Shown here: positions 32,325 through 37,198 of the stretch, one piece after another
Layout: each line of letters opens with the position of its first letter
How positions within the stretch are numbered: the stretch's first letter is position 1
DNA from: Pseudomonas syringae pv. cilantro
GTDB lineage: Bacteria > Pseudomonadota > Gammaproteobacteria > Pseudomonadales > Pseudomonadaceae
DNA: 37,198 bases
Assembly (NCBI RefSeq): GCF_001293775.1
Contig: NZ_LGLN01000056.1
Location: 70,610 to 107,807 of the forward strand
Reading direction: 5' to 3'
Translations under genes and position numbers: made by a program
Notes under the pieces: generated by a model
What the model was told of the DNA's origin: nothing
The model's input: only the letters and a program-made list of their open reading frames with translations
Databases searched by the model: none

Positions 32325-33479
32325 ATGAAAATACATAACGCTGGCCTAACCCCACCTTTGCCGGGCATTTCGAATGGAAACGTTGGAAAGGCGGCGCAAT
32401 CATCAATAACTCAACTGCAGAGCCAGCAAGGCTCTTATGGCTTGCCACCAGAAAGCTCTGAGACTCGCCCTGATAGGGCGCGTGCGAACTATCCATATTC
32501 ATCAGTACAAACACGGTTGCCGCCCGTTGCGTCTGCTGGGAAACCGCTGCCTGATACACCATCTTCTTTGCCCGGCTACTTACTGTTGCGAAGGCTGGAC
32601 CATCGCCCTGTGGATCAGGAAGGTACCAAAAGTCTGATCCCGGCAGACAAGGCTGTGGCTGAAGCGCGCCGTGCATTGCCCTTTGGAAGAGGCAATATTG
32701 ATGTGGATGCGCAACTTTCCAATCTGGAAAGTGGAGCCCGCACCCTTGCAGCAAGGTGCTTGAGAAAAGATGCCGAGGCCGCCGGTCATGAGCCTATGCC
32801 TGCGAATGAGCAGATGAACTGGCATGTTCTTGTTGCGATGTCAGGCCAGGTGTTCGGCGCGGGCAACTGTGGCGAACATGCTCGTATAGCGAGCTTCGCC
32901 TATGGAGCTTTGGCCCAGGAAAACGGACGATCTGAAGATGAAAACATCTACTTGGCTGCATCGACTGAGGAAGATCATGTGTGGGCTGAAACCGACGAAT
33001 CCCAGTCTGGCGCCTCAACGATTGTCATGGATCCGTGGTCAAATGGTTCAGCCATATTTGCGGAGGACAGTAGGTTTGCGAAAAATCGAAATGCTGTAGA
33101 GCGTATGGATACGTTTAATCTTTCAACCGCAGCCGAAGCGGGCAAAATTACGCGTGAGATAGCCGAGAAGGCTTTGACGCAGGTCACAACCCGATTGCAG
33201 AAACGCCTGGCGGATCAGCAGGAGCAAGTCTGGCCCATCAAAAGTGGTCGCTATCGACCAGAAAAATCGGTACTTGATGATGCATTTGTCCGCAGAGTGA
33301 GCGACAAGTTGACCTCCCCTGATTTGCGGCGTGCACTACAGGTAGATATTGAAGCGGTCGGAGTCGCAATGTCGCTCGGCACCAAGGGCGTCAAGGAAGC
33401 TACTCGACAAGCCCGACCTTTGGTTGAGCTTGCATTGAAGGTCGCCTCTCCTCAAGGCTTGGCGAGACGAGATGTCTGA
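32325..33479 (+). CDS. hopX: Type III effector HopX (AvrPphE family)
   Basis: HopX effectors are transglutaminase-fold cysteine enzymes injected into plant cells. HopX1 degrades JAZ repressors and so activates jasmonate signalling. The 384-residue protein is full length. Conserved blocks are YPYSSVQTRLPPV, DTPSSLPGYLLLRRLD, ARRALPFGRGNIDVDAQ and NWHVLVAMSGQVFGAGNCGE. The triad is complete: Cys182 (GNCGEHARIASFAYG), His218 (DHVWAE), Asp236 (IVMDPWSNG). The start MKIHNAGLTPPLP is that of the family. It lies just inside the left end of the Tn3 transposon, on the same strand as tnpA. Confidence 0.96.
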   Translation: MKIHNAGLTPPLPGISNGNVGKAAQSSITQLQSQQGSYGLPPESSETRPDRARANYPYSSVQTRLPPVASAGKPLPDTPSSLPGYLLLRRLDHRPVDQEGTKSLIPADKAVAEARRALPFGRGNIDVDAQLSNLESGARTLAARCLRKDAEAAGHEPMPANEQMNWHVLVAMSGQVFGAGNCGEHARIASFAYGALAQENGRSEDENIYLAASTEEDHVWAETDESQSGASTIVMDPWSNGSAIFAEDSRFAKNRNAVERMDTFNLSTAAEAGKITREIAEKALTQVTTRLQKRLADQQEQVWPIKSGRYRPEKSVLDDAFVRRVSDKLTSPDLRRALQVDIEAVGVAMSLGTKGVKEATRQARPLVELALKVASPQGLARRDV

Positions 33480-33492
33480 AACCTGAACTCGC

Positions 33493-33510
33493 ATTTTAAA
33501 GTACGTTAAG
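33493..33510 (+). repeat. Partial internal copy of the transposon repeat
   Basis: ATTTTAAAGTACGTTAAG repeats positions 21-38 of the terminal repeat exactly, in the IRL orientation and in the version found at the right end. The outer 20 bp are missing. It lies between the hopX stop and tnpR, and looks like the remnant of an earlier left end. Confidence 0.85.
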
Positions 33511-33528
33511 AATAAGCGCCCCATTCAT

Positions 33529-34195
<667 letters not shown>

Positions 34196-37165
34196 ATGCC
34201 ACGTCGCTCGATTCTTTCCCTTGCGGAGCGGGAAAGCTTACTGGCGTTGCCAGATTCCCAAGATGAAATGATTCGTCACTACTCTTTCAGCGAAACCGAC
34301 CTCGCCATCATCCGCCAACGGCGTGGGTCTGCAAATCGGCTGGGCTTCGCTGTACAGCTCTGTTACATGCGCTATCCCGGGGTAACACTTGCTATGGATG
34401 AAGAACCATTCGAGCCATTGCTGCGCTTGGTGGCCACGCAACTGAAGGTGCCGCCTGAAGCATGGGCTGACTATGGGCAACGCGCCGAGACGCGCCGCGA
34501 GCACCTGTTGGAATTACAGGCTCTTTTTGAGTTTCAGCCATTCACAACAAGACATTATCGTCCCTGCGTTCATAGTTTGGATGAACTGGCATGGCAGTCC
34601 GACAAAGGCTTCGTGTTGGCGACGGAGTTGGTTGAAGGGTTGCGACGACAGAACATATTGCTTCCATCACCAGGTGTGATCGAGCGCATTTGTGCTGAGG
34701 CAATCACCCGCGCCAATCGGCGGATCTATGAAGCCTTGTCCGAGCCTCTTTCGAATACACACCGCCGTTGCCTCGATGGCCTCCTTAGACGCCGAGACAA
34801 AGGCCAGACCACCTGGTTGGCCTGGTTACGCCAGTCGCCAGTTAAACCGAACTCACGGCACATGCTTGAACATATCGAGCGCCTCAAAGCATGGCAGGCT
34901 CTCGATCTACCAGCAGGCATTGAGCGGCTGGTTCACCAGAATCGCCTGCTCAAAATTGCCCGTGAAGGCGGCCAAATGACACCTGCTGACTTGTCCAAGT
35001 TCGAATTGCAACGACGCTACGCTACCCTTGTGGCACTGGCCATCGAGGGCATGGCCACCGTCACTGACGAAATCATCGACCTGCACGATCGTATCCTGGG
35101 CAAGCTGTTTAACGCAGCCAAGAATAAACACCAGAAACAGTTCCAGGCATCCGGAAAAGCGATCAACGCAAAGGTGCGACTTTATGGACGCATCGGCCAA
35201 GCCCTGCTGGAGGCCAAGCAAAACGGCTGCGATCCGTTTGCTGCCATCGAAGCGGTCATGTCTTGGGAGGCTTTCGCCAAGAGTGTCACCGAAGCGCAAA
35301 AACTTGCACAGCCCGAAGACTTCGACTTCCTGCACCGCATCGGCGAGAGCTACGCCACGTTGCGCCGCTATGCTCCGCAGTTTCTCGACGTACTCAAGCT
35401 GCGGGCTGCGCCCGCAGCCAAGGACGTGTTTGAAGGCATTGAGGTATTGCGCGCAATGAACACTGACAACGCCCGTAAGGTTCCCGTCGATGCCCCGATC
35501 GGGTTCATCAAGAAGCGCTGGAAGAAACTGGTTATAACCGACGGCGGTATCGACCGGCGCTACTACGAACTGTGCGTGATGTCGGAACTAAAGAACGCGC
35601 TGCGCTCTGGAGATATTTGGGTGCAGGGATCGCGTCAGTTCAAGGACTTCGAGGATTACCTGATGCCATCCGAGAAATTCGCCCATCTCAAGCTGGCCCA
35701 TGAATTGCCTCTGGCCGTAGCCACCGACTGCGACAAATACCTGAACGACCGGTTGACGCTGTTGGAAGCTCAGCTTGCCACCGTGAACCGCATGGCTCTA
35801 GCCAATGACTTACCGGATGCCATCATCACCGAGTCTGGTTTGAAGATCACGCCTCTGGATGCGGCAGTGCCAGATACCGCACAGGCGTTGATTGATCAAA
35901 CCGCAATGGCTATGCCGCATATCAAGATCACCGAATTGTTGTTGGAGGTGGACGAGTGGACAGGATTCACCCGGCATTTCGCACATCTGAAATCGGGTGA
36001 CCTGGCCAAGGATAAGCACTTACTGTTGTCCACCATCCTGGCTGATGCGATCAACCTAGGCCTGGCTAAAATGGCCGAGTCTTGCCCTGGCACCACCTAC
36101 GCAAAACTGTCCTGGCTACAAGCCTGGCACATCCGTGACGAAACCTATTCGGCCGCGCTGGCTGAGCTAGTAAACGCGCAGCTCCAACATCCTTTTTCCA
36201 AGCATTGGGGTGACGGTACCACATCATCGTCAGATGGACAGAATTTCAGAACTGGCAGCAAAGCCGAGAGTACGGGTCACATCAATCCCAAATACGGCAG
36301 CAGCCCGGGACGAACTTTTTACACCCACATTTCTGACCAGTACGCCCCGTATCACCTGAAGGTGGTCAACGTTGGCGTGCGCGATTCTACCTATGTGCTT
36401 GACGGGCTTCTGTATCACGAATCTGACCTGCGTATTGAGGAGCACTACACGGATACTGCGGGCTTCACAGATCACGTCTTCGGTCTGATGCATTTACTGG
36501 GTTTTCGCTTTGCACCGCGCATCCGCGACCTAGGCGATACCAAGCTGTTCGTGCCCCAAGGAAATATCGATTATGACGCGATTAAGTCAATGATTAGTAA
36601 AGAAAAACTGGATATCAAGGCCATTCGGACGCACTGGGATGAAATTCTGAGGCTGGCCACCTCGATCAAACAAGGTACCGTGACTGCCTCGCTGATGTTG
36701 CGCAAGCTGGGTAGTTATCCTCGGCAGAACGGCTTAGCCGTTGCCCTTCGCGAAATCGGTCGCATCGAACGCACGCTGTTCATTTTGGACTGGCTACAAA
36801 GTGCCGAGCTGCGCCGTCGTGTGAATGCAGGACTGAACAAGGGCGAAGCGCGCAATGCGCTGGCCAGGGCTGTCTTCTTTAACCGGCTGGGCGAAATCCG
36901 AGACCGTAGCTTCGAACAGCAACGCTACCGTGCCAGCGGCCTCAACTTGGTGACTGCTGCAATAGTGCTGTGGAACACGGTTTACCTGGAGCGGTCCGCA
37001 AACGCATTACGCGGACATAGCACCGCTGTCGATGAATCGCTGCTGCAGTACCTGTCGCCGCTGGGCTGGGAGCACATCAACCTAACTGGTGATTACCTGT
37101 GGCGCAGCACCGTCAAGGTTGGTGGAGGAAGATTCCGGCCATTACGACGACTGAAATCAGCTTAA
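34196..37165 (+). CDS. tnpA: Tn3-family transposase TnpA
   Basis: TnpA binds the 38-bp repeats and carries out replicative transposition. The 989-residue protein is of normal length. Its N-terminal DNA-binding region starts [18 protein letters not shown]. The C-terminal DDE domain includes the blocks [16 protein letters not shown] (first Asp), [43 protein letters not shown] in overview (second Asp region), then [12 protein letters not shown] and the Glu-containing [16 protein letters not shown]. No frameshift or stop is seen, so the transposon is probably still active. It ends 33 bp before the right end. Confidence 0.96.
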   Translation: MPRRSILSLAERESLLALPDSQDEMIRHYSFSETDLAIIRQRRGSANRLGFAVQLCYMRYPGVTLAMDEEPFEPLLRLVATQLKVPPEAWADYGQRAETRREHLLELQALFEFQPFTTRHYRPCVHSLDELAWQSDKGFVLATELVEGLRRQNILLPSPGVIERICAEAITRANRRIYEALSEPLSNTHRRCLDGLLRRRDKGQTTWLAWLRQSPVKPNSRHMLEHIERLKAWQALDLPAGIERLVHQNRLLKIAREGGQMTPADLSKFELQRRYATLVALAIEGMATVTDEIIDLHDRILGKLFNAAKNKHQKQFQASGKAINAKVRLYGRIGQALLEAKQNGCDPFAAIEAVMSWEAFAKSVTEAQKLAQPEDFDFLHRIGESYATLRRYAPQFLDVLKLRAAPAAKDVFEGIEVLRAMNTDNARKVPVDAPIGFIKKRWKKLVITDGGIDRRYYELCVMSELKNALRSGDIWVQGSRQFKDFEDYLMPSEKFAHLKLAHELPLAVATDCDKYLNDRLTLLEAQLATVNRMALANDLPDAIITESGLKITPLDAAVPDTAQALIDQTAMAMPHIKITELLLEVDEWTGFTRHFAHLKSGDLAKDKHLLLSTILADAINLGLAKMAESCPGTTYAKLSWLQAWHIRDETYSAALAELVNAQLQHPFSKHWGDGTTSSSDGQNFRTGSKAESTGHINPKYGSSPGRTFYTHISDQYAPYHLKVVNVGVRDSTYVLDGLLYHESDLRIEEHYTDTAGFTDHVFGLMHLLGFRFAPRIRDLGDTKLFVPQGNIDYDAIKSMISKEKLDIKAIRTHWDEILRLATSIKQGTVTASLMLRKLGSYPRQNGLAVALREIGRIERTLFILDWLQSAELRRRVNAGLNKGEARNALARAVFFNRLGEIRDRSFEQQRYRASGLNLVTAAIVLWNTVYLERSANALRGHSTAVDESLLQYLSPLGWEHINLTGDYLWRSTVKVGGGRFRPLRRLKSA

Positions 37166-37198
37166 CGTACTTTAAAATCCGTTTTCTGAGGCGACCCC
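37161..37198 (-). repeat. Right terminal inverted repeat (IRR)
   Basis: Read on the minus strand it begins GGGGTCGCCTCAGAAAACGG and ends GTACGTTAAG. It overlaps the last codons of tnpA by 5 bp. The window stops on its outermost base. Confidence 0.95.

Noticed and set aside
37161..37198. Biological meaning of the window ending exactly at the transposon tip
   Set aside because: This is most simply an assembly or extraction boundary at a repeated element.

Overview
The window looks like chromosomal DNA of a Pseudomonas syringae-complex plant pathogen. Core genes are typical Pseudomonas, and their order (hemL-thiE-thiD-ladS, aidB-like gene, amn, Lrp regulator, CDF transporter) matches what I recall of the P. 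aeruginosa PA3963-PA3979 neighbourhood. Three type III effector genes (hopF, hopI1, hopX) lie among them. Two have convincing Hrp boxes and the third a degenerate one.

Positions 1-16543 are mostly core. They hold a DUF1820 protein, a Sel1-repeat protein, hemL, the thiamine genes thiD-thiE, the sensor kinase gene ladS (product lacks the usual receiver domain), an AidB-like flavoprotein, amn, rluE, an Lrp-type regulator, a glutamine-rich exported protein, a cation diffusion facilitator, a lipoprotein, an L-arabinose/D-galactose 1-dehydrogenase and an esterase. REP-type palindromes sit in two gaps.

Positions 16544-20998 interleave virulence genes with housekeeping genes. They include the shcF-hopF chaperone-effector pair behind a textbook Hrp box, a DsbA-like protein, trmK, a Rid-family protein, and hopI1 with its own Hrp box and a C-terminal J domain.

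Positions ~21044-28501 begin the accessory part, next to a 5'-truncated aminotransferase gene. There is a soluble PAS-PAS chemoreceptor with half of a normal signalling hairpin. Next comes a redox/detoxification module of an old-yellow-enzyme reductase, a zinc-lobe oxidoreductase and a TetR repressor. Three similar palindromes, one before each of these genes, look like the repressor's operators. Reading away from tetR is a probable operon: unknown protein, endonuclease III-like glycosylase, rulA and the start of rulB (DNA polymerase V).

Positions 28501-37198 are mobile DNA. rulB is cut after about 75 codons by an element with two tyrosine recombinases, resembling the integron-like elements known to use rulB as an insertion hotspot. 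Downstream is a 5.1-kb Tn3-family transposon with 38-bp inverted repeats (32085-32122 and 37161-37198), tnpR, tnpA and hopX as cargo. A partial internal repeat between hopX and tnpR hints at how the effector was acquired. The window ends on the last base of the right repeat.

The least familiar parts are the three-operator TetR regulon, the repair operon beside it, and the effector-carrying transposon. Product names come from reading the protein sequences by eye. No database search was run.
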